This document shows, piece by piece, positions 35,742-45,762 of a DNA stretch of 64,000 bases. Within the stretch, counting starts at the first letter, position 1; every line of letters begins with the position of its first letter. This DNA is from Rhizophagus irregularis (lineage: Eukaryota; Glomeromycota; Glomeromycetes; Glomerales; Glomeraceae). A model generated the notes under the pieces. That model had not been told where the DNA came from. It made no database searches and was given only the letters and a program-made list of their open reading frames with translations. The stretch spans positions 3,022,001-3,086,000 of the forward strand of contig NC_089451.1 in the NCBI RefSeq assembly GCF_026210795.1, read 5' to 3'. The position numbers and the translations under genes are program-made.

Positions 35742-38611
35742 TTATTCCCTATCCGAAATAACAACCCATGGCTCAAGTTCCATTTCGCTATATGACCGTT
35801 TTCGTTGAGAAGGAAGAAGAGAAAGATCGTCAAAAGCTGAACTTTGTTGTTTCTTAGGTCTTCCACGGGTAGTAGGGTGCATTAACACAATCATAGGATC
35901 ATTATTTATTGGTATTAATCGTTTATGGTTTACTAAAAAAGCGAGAGTAGGGAAATATTTTTGACAGACAGGACAGCAAAGTCGTAAGTATGTATTTTTT
36001 TCCATAGACTCACAGTGGGCATCATAACCAGGTATTTTCAGGAGATCTCCATACTGAAGAAGGTGAATTGGGTTTATAAATCGTCCATCTTTCGCTTTTG
36101 TGACTGGTGGTAAGAATCCATTATGAAGATGAAGGAAATCCATGGCTTCTTTGGCTTTTGGTGGTCCACAGCAACTGCGATTTGTACATCGTTTAATATC
36201 AAGAGAATAGGTGCATAAATTGCAATGATTTTCGATCCAAGACCATGGTACAAAACATTCAGAATTACCATGTGTTTCTTTATCTTGTTCTTTCAATTTT
36301 TTTTGTTGTTCTTTCTTTCTCCTTTTTGATTTTTCAACCATCTCTTTTTCTGTCCCCTCAAATTGTATGTGCTCAAATGGATTTGTATGCATATCAACAT
36401 AGCAAGCGTCAACCTTCTTTCCAAAAATTAAATCACGACGCCAAATTTCACAAAGAGCTTCTCCTGAATAACGAAAATTTCTGGCAGCTAATTCTGGGTT
36501 TATTACTTTGCCTTGTGAATCCAAATGTTTACCAAAATGGTCAATTGGCAAAGTGATACCAGCGAGTTTACCAGAAAGTGTTGCCATACCTCTTTCAACT
36601 GGATTATACTTTGATTGACCTGGAGCATGAGTACGTATACTTAAAAAATCTAAATCAAATTTCCTGAAGAGCTGACAATATGTTTTTATATTTTTCAAGT
36701 GTCTAGGATTCTCGTCTGGCCCTCCATCTACTAATAAAATCCATATTGGTCGGATCATTCCATTGGTTTTCAGTGCATCATCATACTGAGAATTTGAAGC
36801 AAGGCTTTCCAGATCTTGCATATGCGTTAGTGAAGATGTGCCAAGAGACCACTGAGGACGTATAAAGATTGCCAATTTACCCGTTCGTAATTCATCATTA
36901 GATTCATTTGGATTTATTATCAAATATACTGAGGGAATTAATTTTTGTCCAAATCCAATAGGAAAGTCATGATCTGCTATAGTTGCAGGTTCGTTAACAG
37001 ACTGTAATTTGTGAAATGTGTGTCCTACTGCTGGTACGCCAAGTCCGATCTTTGCCTTGTCATCTTGGGATATAACAACTGATACATCAGCAAAAGTGCT
37101 AGTAAATTGTTTTGCACATTTTACTGATGCAAGACAATAATGGGTATCAGGATGTTCATTTGTTTCAGTACGTGATACTCTAGCAACTGCAACCCATGCT
37201 GGATGATGATGGGCTTTTGCGGCGAGTGAATTTGATTGGTGAGGTAAAAGGTAACTTTTCAATGTAGTTCTTGCCATGTAAATCTCATACCTTTCTTCAA
37301 GATTTTTACGCAGATTTTCTATTGTTCGAACTTTAATAGCCTCTTTACGTCGTTCTGCATCAGCTGATCCAAATTCTACACAATCATGTATACGATCATG
37401 TAAGTCTGGATTTTTGAAGAGGAGAGATGGCCTTCCAGGTTTATCATAACGAACAACTTCTTTTTTTTCAATAAGTTGTTTTAATTTTTTTTTCTTTACA
37501 ATTCTGAGCATATTTGGCGTTTCTTTTTAACTTAGCAATTCTATCCTTATTAGATTTAACTACATCCTGCAAGCTTTCTATTTTTTTATACATATCATCC
37601 CGAATCTGTGCATCATTGGTAATATTGTAAATCTGCTCATATTCATATATTTGTTTTTCTGCCATTTGGATTGCATTAGCTGCACTTTTTTGAGCCGAGG
37701 CATTAGCAGGAATCTCTGACAAAGGGTCTACTGAATGAATGGTGGAAGGAGAGGGCAAAGAATTTGATTTTTCTATTGGCACAGAGTGTTTATATCTCAT
37801 TGATTGTATGTCAAATAGATTAATAGGTGTGGCCATATAGTTTCGTATTATATTATCAATTTCATCAATACTTCTTTTCTTAATATTATTCCACTCATTT
37901 ATGGCTTCGCGGCAAACAGCGGCACGATCTGGAGTAGGGATTGGAATCGATTCAATCGAAAATCGAATCTTGAGAATCGATTAAAGATTCGATTTGACGA
38001 TTCGATTTTCGATTTCGATTAATCGAATCTAAACCGAATCCCATTTGCGTCGGAGTCACGTGAAGTTACACAAATTTCCAAAAAAGGAAATTTTGGCTCC
38101 CCGGAAATTTCGGAAAATCACGAAATTTTGGTTACATGGATTTCCAAAAATGGAAATTTTATGACGATCATTTAATTCTGGCCAGAATTAATGAATTAAG
38201 ATTTTAATGGAGTAAATGGGCGGCAAAGCATATTAATGGTGATATTTATGTAGTATATATGTTTGATCATCATTTTTCAGCAATTTTGATAATTCCGATA
38301 TTATTTTTTTTACCGTAACGTAGTTATAGAAATGACATGATTACTTTTATTGTGCCATAATATAAAAAAAATTGATTTATTGAGATTCAATTTTTAGATT
38401 CGATTAATCGATTCTACAGATACGATTCGATTTTTGATTAATTCGATTTTGGTAGAATCGATTCCAATCCCTAATCTGGAGTTTGATTACTTGTTTTGAC
38501 CATGATACTGTATACATAAGCATTTGTAAACTCCTGGTATTTATTGGTTGGTGAATCATATATTGGTTTTTTATTAAATTTAGGGCTAAGAAAAAATGTT
38601 TGGCGACTCAT
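35742..38611 (-). pseudogene. DDE-like transposase, broken by a MITE and a frameshift
   Basis: Reading starts at ATG 38611. A 539-bp MITE (37935-38473) interrupts codon space near residue 46. Removing it with one 8-bp duplication restores the frame for 76 codons up to the methionine at 37836. A second defect lies in an A9 run near 37485-37493 (minus strand): deleting one A joins the first 115 or so residues to the 589-aa remainder. The intact product would be about 770 aa. A putative catalytic triad is D in VISQDDKAKIG (near 37060), D in LLVDGGPDENPR (near 36725) and E in YNPVERGM (near 36597). C-terminal Cys/His clusters (CNLCTY...CCGPP and CCPVCQ...NHKR) suggest zinc binding. The fold assignment is inference; I do not know a published family name. 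Confidence 0.7.
37935..38473. mobile_element. hAT-type MITE, 539 bp
   Basis: Terminal inverted repeats read TAGGGATTGGAATCGATTC at the left and its complement at the right. The element is flanked by an exact 8-bp direct repeat ATCTGGAG (37927-37934 and 38474-38481). TAGGG ends plus an 8-bp duplication are typical of hAT elements. Subterminal GATTCGATTTT-like motifs recur at both ends. There is no transposase inside, so it is non-autonomous. It lies inside the transposase coding sequence. Confidence 0.92.
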
Positions 38612-39000
38612 TTTTTAATATTTTAGATGAAATATTTTGTATTAAATTTGTAGGGTTATACGAGTGTAAGACGCCTAACATGAAATAGCGCGTTAAAGTT
38701 GTTGGAAAAGTTTATCACGGCTAATATTTGGAAGGGATCATCATAAACGGATTTATAAATAGATACGATTTTTTTTATTGAATACATTTTTCAAATTTAT
38801 AACGCTCATATGCATCATTCGTATCTAATGTAAAAATTCGTATATTTTTTTTCAATGCAAAAAAGAGGGAAAATATGAAAAAATTTATACATGGGAATGA
38901 GATTTTATCGTTTTTTATATAACTTTCAACATTTAGAATTTTCGATGTAGAAAATTTTACTCAATACGGATATCAATGAAATGCTGATCATATTGTTCCA

Positions 39001-39018
39001 TTGCCATTGTCTGTTTAT
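39001..39018 (-). promoter_or_regulatory. 18-bp motif copy 3 of the cassette array
   Basis: ATAAACAGACAATGGCAA on the minus strand recurs exactly at 41607-41624 and 44279-44296. Two copies lie 0.2-0.4 kb upstream of the two cassette genes, and this third lies past the second gene. A promoter or recombination-site role is inferred. Confidence 0.6.
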
Positions 39019-39234
39019 TTATTTTTTATTTTTTATTTTTAAAACCACGTGAACTAGATTACAGAAAGATAGACAAGAACAAAAGATAAAACAAATGTCA
39101 AACGCTATCTGATACTAAGCTATAATCAAACCGCCCGAGGACAGCGCCACTCTGGTACTTTTGACGAATCTGGAGGAGTCCCTAACATGACATCACATCC
39201 CAAATAACCAAAGTAAAGGCAATCAAATCTGAAA

Positions 39235-39310
39235 AAAGAAATGATCCGTATTTTTCTTTTGGTCATTAAAGACCACCACCTGTAAATACTGTAATAGGTG
39301 GAATGGTTCA
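39235..39310 (-). ncRNA. Two-hairpin element, copy 3
   Basis: On the minus strand a stem CCACCT/AGGTGG encloses the conserved loop containing TTACAGTATTTAC. A second stem TGGTC/GACCA and then AAAAGAAAAATACGGATC follow. It lies about 180 bp past the stop of the second cassette gene. The stems differ from the other copies but stay paired. Confidence 0.6.
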
Positions 39311-39491
39311 CACTATTCTAATTGTTGTACGTTGGTATAAAAGTTGTACGTGGGGGTTACCCAAAAAAAAAAAGATGTAATAAAATACAAGTCAATAGTA
39401 AAAATGTGGCTAAAATAATGTAAGTCTATGACTATCAGCGTGCCACTAAAATAAAAAAGAAAAAAAAGCTGATAGTTGTATCCGAAAGGAG

Positions 39492-41399
39492 TTAAGGCAA
39501 TGTGAAGACTTTAGAGTCTTCTGGAGACAGAATGTCTAGTCTCAATTTTTTGACCTCAGAGTTGTGCCTATCTATATTTGTAGATGGGATAGGGGGACGT
39601 TTGTGTGGTCTGAGTTCAAGGTGTTTTGTGTCGTCTGACGTGTGTCCTTTGTAACGGTAATGGGGTGCGCAGTCATCCATGACTGAGAAATAGTCGATAT
39701 TAAAACAACCAAAATCTTGCTCTAGTTGAAGCAATTGTTTGTTAGTTTTGTAGACGTTTTTTCCTTGTGTAAGTCTGTTTTGTAGAACTGAACGGCGGTC
39801 AGTTAAGGGGGTGATTTTCTTGTGAAAATGATCTTGAAAGTTAGTAAGGTCTTTGCACATATCTTCACGATACTCTATACGGTTGGAGGAGGTACCCCAG
39901 AGTTTAGCTCTAGTAGAAAGTTCTTCTTCATAAGCAAGACGTTTAACTTCCCTTGCTTCATATTCTTTTTGTTGTCGCACAGCTAGTTTGTGAGCTGCTT
40001 TACGTTTTCTTATACCATTTAACCAGTATATACATCCTGGTTCGTAATGTTGACCTTTAATTTTAGCCTGTCTGTTAGAAGTATAAACAGGTTCATCGGT
40101 TACATAAGGGAAGAGGTCGTTAGGAATCCAGATGCCCAACTTATCATGCCAAGTATTCTCTTCTTTGAGGAGAATGGGTTGTGAGGTGATGGCAGGTGAG
40201 TGAGTATTTGAAGCACTAAGTGAATTGTTCCCTGGGTCTAATCGAACGAGTGAGTTAAGAACTTTGGTCATAACGGCTAACGCGCCTAAAGGCTTGGGTG
40301 AGGCAGGAGGTATAGGAAAATTGTAATGTTCCTCATCTCTGAGCACTAGTCTTTTGTGATACTTTAAGTGTTGTATAGGTTTATTAATATGTTGTGAAGG
40401 TAAAAAAAGGAAATGGTGTTGTCTAGCGCGGTGAAGTTTTTCTTCAACAGTATCCACGCGTCTTTGAGATTTTTTTTTATTACCACGATTGTAGAAAACA
40501 GATCTACATGCCCGTTGAAAACGGGATTTTTGTTTATTACTCCTTTTACTACTGTCGGAGTGGTGGGAACGGAAATTGTCCAATCATTTTCGGTACATAC
40601 GACGGTCTTTGTGTGTTTGAAGAAATTTATGTCCATTAGCTAGGTATGAAACATCGTAGGAGATGCCAAGATGATGTGAATGAACGTGTTTTTTGACACG
40701 ATGTTGCCATTGTTTATGAATAAGGGTTGCGTGAAACTGTTTGTTATTTACGTTATCATTCAGTAACGGGGCGGGTTTCTTGATGTTGTGAAAAATGTCT
40801 AAATTATTATGATGAGAGACGCAAGCTCATCTATTGTGAGACATAATGTAAGGGGACGGGACACAACTCATCTGTGTGTGTTCAGTACCAAAGTTGTAAG
40901 TGGTGGAAAAATTACATGGTGTAAAAATACCAAAATAAAAACGATAACGTTTATAGGAAAAGTTAAAGAAAGTTTTTGTCCGGGAATTTCTATGTGTGAC
41001 TTTATCAGCACGTGATTTGACGAGAAAATATCTATTGAATAATTTGGAATGAATAAGATTAAAATATTTCTTTTGGATAGAACGCGGGATAACTTTTTGG
41101 TGAGAAAAAAAGTGTTGTAACATCTTACTAATCTGAAATTTCAGATTAGGAAAGCTACAGGTGGAAGAGTAGCTAATAGGGGTTGATTTCATGTGGTAAT
41201 CATTTGTGTGTATCTTAAGATGAATATCATTGGTGTTTGCTGAGGGATCAGCTAACTCAAAAAAGAAACTTTTTGATCTTCTGATTTCGTAAATCTTGTT
41301 ACATCCAGCCCGATTGGGTCTGGTCACGTGGAATTTATGGAATGAGACGTCGAAAGAAAATTTTCCCAAGGGAATAGGTTTATGAAAAGTAAAAACCAT
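39492..41399 (-). pseudogene. Second cassette gene, paralogue of the 42.1-43.9 kb gene, with two TGA stops
   Basis: One frame of 635 codons runs from ATG 41399 to the TAA before 39492. It is interrupted only by TGA at 40827-40829 and TGA at 40584-40586. It aligns along its length with the intact neighbour: FHVTxxxRxGxNKIY, RSKSFFFELADP, NTNxIHLKIHTNDY, TKTFFNFSYK(R/K)YRF, SPxIMSH, a middle R-F-x-R-x-C stretch, SQxIxxPIxHLxY and PNxLxPYxxxxPxY. At both TGA positions the intact paralogue has arginine, so CGA to TGA change is likely. The protein is basic and histidine-rich with no family I recognise. Two stops make it a pseudogene unless TGA is read through. Confidence 0.7.
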
Positions 41400-41606
41400 A
41401 TTTTTAATATGTTTTGTAAAAATAAGGTAAAAATATAATAAAAACTTCTTTCAGAGGTCGGGTGATAAGGAGAAGAACCTTTCCATAAGAAGCCACCCAG
41501 TGGTCTTCTTTCTTCTCGAACGTTAAAAACGTAAAAGGGGTGTAAATAAAGAAACAGTATTTAACTGCGGATTTCTATGTGAAAAAATGGAAAGGGAAAG
41601 AGTTTT

Positions 41607-41624
41607 TTGCCATTGTCTGTTTAT
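41607..41624 (-). promoter_or_regulatory. 18-bp motif copy 2 of the cassette array
   Basis: The exact minus-strand sequence ATAAACAGACAATGGCAA lies about 210 bp upstream of the second cassette gene. A hairpin (GAAG-CCAC with GGTGG-CTTC) lies between it and the start codon, near 41490-41510. A core-promoter role is inferred from position. Confidence 0.6.
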
Positions 41625-41984
41625 TCATTTTTTTTTATTTTTTTTTATTTTATTACTAAAAGAGTAGTACTCCCAAAACTATTACAAAATAAGAGTAAAA
41701 CATCATTTACATGATGGTACAATTAGGCGTGTATAGAATTTTGGAAATTAATCCCCTACAGGACCCCACCCTTTGAACAATACTATTCAAACTACTAGAA
41801 CTACGCTAATACTTCGAATGGGGAAAAGAAAAAAAGAAAACCTAAAGACCCATCCGTAAAAAAGAATCTAAAAATAAAACAATTATATATAAGAAAATTA
41901 ATAGTTCTAGAGTAGTATAGTCTATAAAAAGCACCCGATCATGGAGGATATGCATTGATATTCAGTGAATAAAGTTGTGTTCTC

Positions 41985-42060
41985 ATGATCCGTATTTTTC
42001 TTTTGGCAAAAAAGCCACCACCTGTAAATACTGTAAGAGGCGGAATGGTTCACACTAATT
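41985..42060 (-). ncRNA. Two-hairpin element, copy 2
   Basis: On the minus strand the stem CCGCCT/AGGTGG is closed by one G-U wobble and encloses the loop containing TTACAGTATTTAC. A second stem TGGC/GCCA with a T6 loop, then AAAAGAAAAATACGGATC, follow. It lies 40 bp past the stop of the intact cassette gene. The wobble is tolerated only if the minus strand is the RNA. Confidence 0.65.
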
Positions 42061-42099
42061 TTGAGTTGTTATATGGGTATTCCTGACTCATTACGAAAA

Positions 42100-43893
42100 T
42101 TAATATCGAGCAGAGGTAGAACCTTCTTCCAGGGAGTCATCAGGGTAACTGGTAGAAGTTCCTTTTTGTTTCTTGTTAAGCGGTTCGAGTTCTTGAATAA
42201 TTATATTGTCAAGTTGTGTCTTGACGACGTCCCATTGACGTTTATTATTCTCCATAATGTTTTGTTGTAAATTTGATAGATCATTATTTTGTTGTGTATT
42301 AATGTCATTATATAAAGTAAGGTCATTAACTGGTGTACTATCTAAAGTAGGGTGGGTGGAAATAGGACTAGAGTTGGTAACCCTAAAGTCTCGAAAGGGT
42401 AAATTACCATTTTTAATGTTCTTTTGTAAATAGTCAAACCACAAACGTGATCCAGGGATACAATAAGTGTATGTTGGGGGTCTAATTTTTTTTGACTTTT
42501 TATATGGTGTGGAGTCCATCATATATATTGGTCCATCAGGTATATATGGGCGAAGTTTGTTCGGAATATCAATGTTATCAGGAACAGGGTCCATATCCGG
42601 AGGAAGAGGATAAATGATATCTTTACAGAAAGGTGTCGCTGAAGCAACAGGTTCAATATAGAGGCTAGAAGACTTTTGAGATCGAGGTACATGAATATAA
42701 CTAGAACTAAAATCATGGGTAATATGATTTGTTCTCCTAATAGGGGGTACTTTCTTTTTAAAAAAAAAGAAAGGAACGTTAAAATTATAATCAGATTTTT
42801 TGATACTTCTCCTCTTGTTTGAATATCGCAGATGTGTAATCGGTTCATCTATATATTGTGATGGTGAGGTGAGAAATCCATGGCGATGAGCTAACCTGAG
42901 CTTTTGTACATCATTCAGCATTCGTAATTTGGTGTTCTTGTTGAAGACACGAGTACAATTCCGCTTAAAGCGAACCTCTTGTTTCTTTTTTGTTGAATTA
43001 TTTATACTATAATTGTGGCTGAAATTATTATAACGCTTTTTGTACATATAGCGATATTTGTTGTTTTTCTTAAAAATATGTTGATGACCGTTAGCGTAAT
43101 AACTAACGGTATATTTAATTCCTAATCGATTTGAATAGACTTCTTTTTTTGTGTGCGAGATCCATTTGTTGAACACATTCGATGCATGTGTACTTTTGTT
43201 GTTGTTAATTTCATTCTTTAAATTTTGAGTAGAGCACAGGAAATGATTCACTTCTGTACTAAAGAATTTCTTCTGATGCATCACACAGGCACGTCGATGA
43301 TGCGACATAATGAAAGGGGATGGAATTTGACAAAAATGAAGAGTCTTTGGGGTATGTGTAAGGAAAGCAGGTTTATCTGATAATAAATCTGATGTACAAT
43401 CAGGTAAACAAGGAATATAAATACCGAAATGAAAGCGATATTTTTTGTAAGAAAAATTAAAAAAAGTTTTTGTAGATCTATTACGATCGCTATTACTAGA
43501 ACCACGTGATCGTATTATAGTAATTCTATCCAATAATTTTGAACGAATAAAATCAAAAAATTTTGTTTGTATTCTACGGGGTAAAACTTCTTGTAAAGAA
43601 AAAAAATGTGTGAGCATTTTATTAATTTGGTATTTGTGATTAGGGAGTATACTTGTGAAAGGAAATCTAATTGGGGTAGTATCCATCGTATAATCGTTAG
43701 TGTGGATCTTCAGATGAATTTCATTGGTGTTTTTATTAGGATCAGCAAGCTCAAAAAAGAAACTTTTTGAGCGGTGGCTATCATAAATCTTGTTATAACC
43801 AGTTCTTTTGGAGTGTGTCACGTGAAATTTTTTCATAGAGACCAAGAAAGAATTTTTTCCCACCGGAAAATGAAAAGGTTTTGATAAAGACAT
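42100..43893 (-). CDS. Intact cassette gene, unrecognised basic protein family
   Basis: This is an uninterrupted 597-aa frame from ATG to TAA. The N-terminal 200 residues are the best conserved region against the neighbouring copy, with blocks KKFHVTHSKRTGYNKIY, SKSFFFELADPNKNTNEIHL, IHTNDY and TKTFFNFSYKKYRFHFGIYIP. Residues about 200-330 are Asn/Lys-rich. Residues 330-520 hold RFKRNC, SQYIDEPITHLRY and IPNKLRPYIPDGPIY. The tail is polar, with glutamine and asparagine. There are no membrane segments and no nuclease, polymerase or helicase motifs that I can see. The same-strand transposase and the tandem copy suggest it is cargo of, or needed by, the inserted element. Function unknown. Confidence 0.75.
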   Translation of the reverse strand: MSLSKPFHFPVGKNSFLVSMKKFHVTHSKRTGYNKIYDSHRSKSFFFELADPNKNTNEIHLKIHTNDYTMDTTPIRFPFTSILPNHKYQINKMLTHFFSLQEVLPRRIQTKFFDFIRSKLLDRITIIRSRGSSNSDRNRSTKTFFNFSYKKYRFHFGIYIPCLPDCTSDLLSDKPAFLTHTPKTLHFCQIPSPFIMSHHRRACVMHQKKFFSTEVNHFLCSTQNLKNEINNNKSTHASNVFNKWISHTKKEVYSNRLGIKYTVSYYANGHQHIFKKNNKYRYMYKKRYNNFSHNYSINNSTKKKQEVRFKRNCTRVFNKNTKLRMLNDVQKLRLAHRHGFLTSPSQYIDEPITHLRYSNKRRSIKKSDYNFNVPFFFFKKKVPPIRRTNHITHDFSSSYIHVPRSQKSSSLYIEPVASATPFCKDIIYPLPPDMDPVPDNIDIPNKLRPYIPDGPIYMMDSTPYKKSKKIRPPTYTYCIPGSRLWFDYLQKNIKNGNLPFRDFRVTNSSPISTHPTLDSTPVNDLTLYNDINTQQNNDLSNLQQNIMENNKRQWDVVKTQLDNIIIQELEPLNKKQKGTSTSYPDDSLEEGSTSARY

Positions 43894-44059
43894 AATAAAA
43901 GAATGTAAAAATAATATTATCTAATAATAATAATGATGTAAAATATAAAATAATAAAATTTTTTGAAATATTGAAAATATAAGATATCGTAAAGTAATAA
44001 ACTCTTTGTAATAAAGTTTGTGTATTTATTGAAAAAATATGTATATAAAAAAAAAAATA

Positions 44060-44165
44060 AAACTTCACTCTTCGAAAAGGGTCGTATATTTCTTTTAAAG
44101 GTTGAAACCTTTACCATATGTATATACTGTAAGATATGGAATGATGTCGTCAAAAGACGTATCCG
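44060..44165 (-). ncRNA. Two-hairpin element, copy 1
   Basis: On the minus strand the stem CCATAT/ATATGG encloses the loop containing TTACAGTATATAC. A second stem AAAGGT/ACCTTT with loop TTCA and AAAAGAAATATACGACCC follow. An extra hairpin (ACGTC-TTTT-GACG) precedes it. This copy lies upstream of the intact cassette gene, between its 18-bp motif and its start codon. Confidence 0.6.
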
Positions 44166-44278
44166 CACTTGTTTGAGGTTTTAAGCGAAAAAAAATAATA
44201 AATGTTGTGAAGTTATAAAACTTTACTGCGCCAAATTATGAAAATTGTGAATTATCAGAAAGAGTTTTTTTGTTCTTT

Positions 44279-44296
44279 TTGCCATTGTCTGTTTAT
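44279..44296 (-). promoter_or_regulatory. 18-bp motif copy 1 of the cassette array
   Basis: An exact copy of ATAAACAGACAATGGCAA lies about 385 bp upstream of the intact cassette gene. The spacing to copy 2 is 2,672 bp and from copy 2 to copy 3 is 2,606 bp, which defines the cassette length. Confidence 0.6.
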
Positions 44297-44397
44297 ATCA
44301 GATATATATATAAATACTATATAAGATTAAAATCACGTGATTACGCAGCATATCTTACCTGGGGAGGGGGGTAAACGCTTAATTTCTGACAGCACCC

Positions 44398-45538
44398 TAA
44401 TCAAAAACTACGTATATTATGGCAAATTTCAGAAGGGTAATTATATTTTAAACGTATTCATTATATTCACAAATTTAAATTATTAATTTTTTTTTAATTT
44501 AGACTTGAACATATCCATAATAATCAATTTATACATCGAGATTTCCATAGCGGAAATATATTATTTGATTTATTTAATGATCAAAAAAAAACTAAAGTAA
44601 GATATCAATGGAAAATTGGGGATCTAGGATTATCACATTCTGTAAATAATAAATCATCAAATAATGAAATCTATGGAGTTATACCTTATATTGCACCAGA
44701 AATATTTAAAGGGTCAGCATTTTCTAAAGAAGCTGATGTTTATAGTTTGGGTATGATTATGTGGGAACTTACAACAGGTTGTAAACCTTTTGCTGATGTT
44801 AAACATGATCATAGTCTTGTTTATAAAATTCTTGATGGAGAACGACCTGAAATTACCGAAGACACTCCAGAATGTTATGCTAATTTAATGAATAGTTGTT
44901 GGGACCATGATCCAAAAAAAAGACCTTCTATGAAAGTGATTCGTAATACATTTGGTAGTTGGGCTTTTAGAGGTAAAAACAAAGCAGAATTTGATCAAGC
45001 TGAAGCAAAACGAAAGAAACTGATAGAATTGAAGATTGGACATGAATTTGCTGAAAAATATCACTCGGAAGCAATTTATACAAGTAGACTATTAAGCGAT
45101 ATAATTTCTAAATGTTCGTTCATTAATTCATTTTCAACAATTTCATGTGGCAATAAACAAAGTATTACTAAAATAAAGATAATTATAATTTAAACTATTA
45201 ACTCATAAGATTTTTTGTTATATACTTTGGATTCTAATTATATCTCAGCAGAATTAGAGCTTGATATAGATACTGAAAGGTATTTCAATTATATTTTAAG
45301 TGGTATTACACTGTATACTAATTAATTGAAATCAAATTGTTATTTAGCCTTTCATCACAAAATTTAAGTATAAAAACTCAAGAATTAAATCTTGAAACCG
45401 ATGACGATAATGGTAAATATTTATTTGGCTTTTATGGTGTTTATTTTCATTTTTTTTTTGTTTATGTTAATACATATATTTTTTATTTTAACCAATTCTA
45501 AAATATTTAAAGTAGGAAAACGTATTAAAACTAGATAA
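44398..45538 (+). pseudogene. 3' part of the split kinase gene: C-lobe and tail
   Basis: The segment starts with the end of an exon (QKLRILWQISEG, to about 44437), then a GT-AG intron and an exon from 44503 to 45161. Further exons 45249-45279, 45348-45412 and 45513-45538 are inferred from GT-AG sites and phase. It carries the canonical catalytic loop FIHRDFHSGNIL, GDLGLSHSV (DLG motif), GVIPYIAPEIF, and the C-lobe motifs DVYSLGMIMWEL and CWDHDPKKRPSM. The tail ends with a KRIKTR-like basic stretch. It continues the kinase domain begun at 34.2-35.5 kb, about 8.8 kb upstream. Without the N-lobe it cannot be active, although this half is still open. Confidence 0.8.
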
Positions 45539-45762
45539 ACTAATTATAGACTCACGGTTATCAATAGAAGTCAATATTTAACTATTTATATAAGACTTTG
45601 TTGTATTTGTTTTTATATATTCATAATAAATATCACTTAAATTTATTTTTATGAAACATAATTTGTGTTTTAACTGATTATAATTAATTATTAAGATATT
45701 TTATAAATTAATATTAAATATAAAATTCTTAACGAACTTGTTAAATGAAGTAAGTTGCATTC

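Larger units (their letters stand above)
35550..44390. mobile_element. Large insertion (about 8.8 kb) inside a kinase gene
   Basis: Kinase sequence stops near 35.54 kb and resumes near 44.40 kb in the next structural element (QKLRILWQISEG, then LEHIHNNQFIHRDFHSGN). The intervening DNA is visibly less AT-rich in its coding parts, and all its genes lie on the minus strand. It contains a DDE-like transposase gene, two tandem cassettes and repeated motifs. A 12-bp inverted match TAATCACGTGAT lies near each edge (35581-35592; its complement at 44332-44343). I could not fix exact ends or a target duplication. It may be one composite element or several nested ones. Confidence 0.7.

Noticed and set aside
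20500-41400. TGA reassigned as a sense codon
   Set aside because: The same relics also have TAA, TAG and frameshifts, and the TGA codons sit in decayed repeats or duplicated genes, so mutation is simpler.
39235-44165. Two-hairpin elements as hammerhead, twister or HDV-like ribozymes
   Set aside because: I could not find the conserved cores of these ribozymes in any copy.
35581-44343. TAATCACGTGAT inverted pair as the ends of the 8.8-kb insertion
   Set aside because: The 12-bp word is nearly palindromic and common-looking, no target duplication flanks it, and host kinase sequence does not start right beside it.
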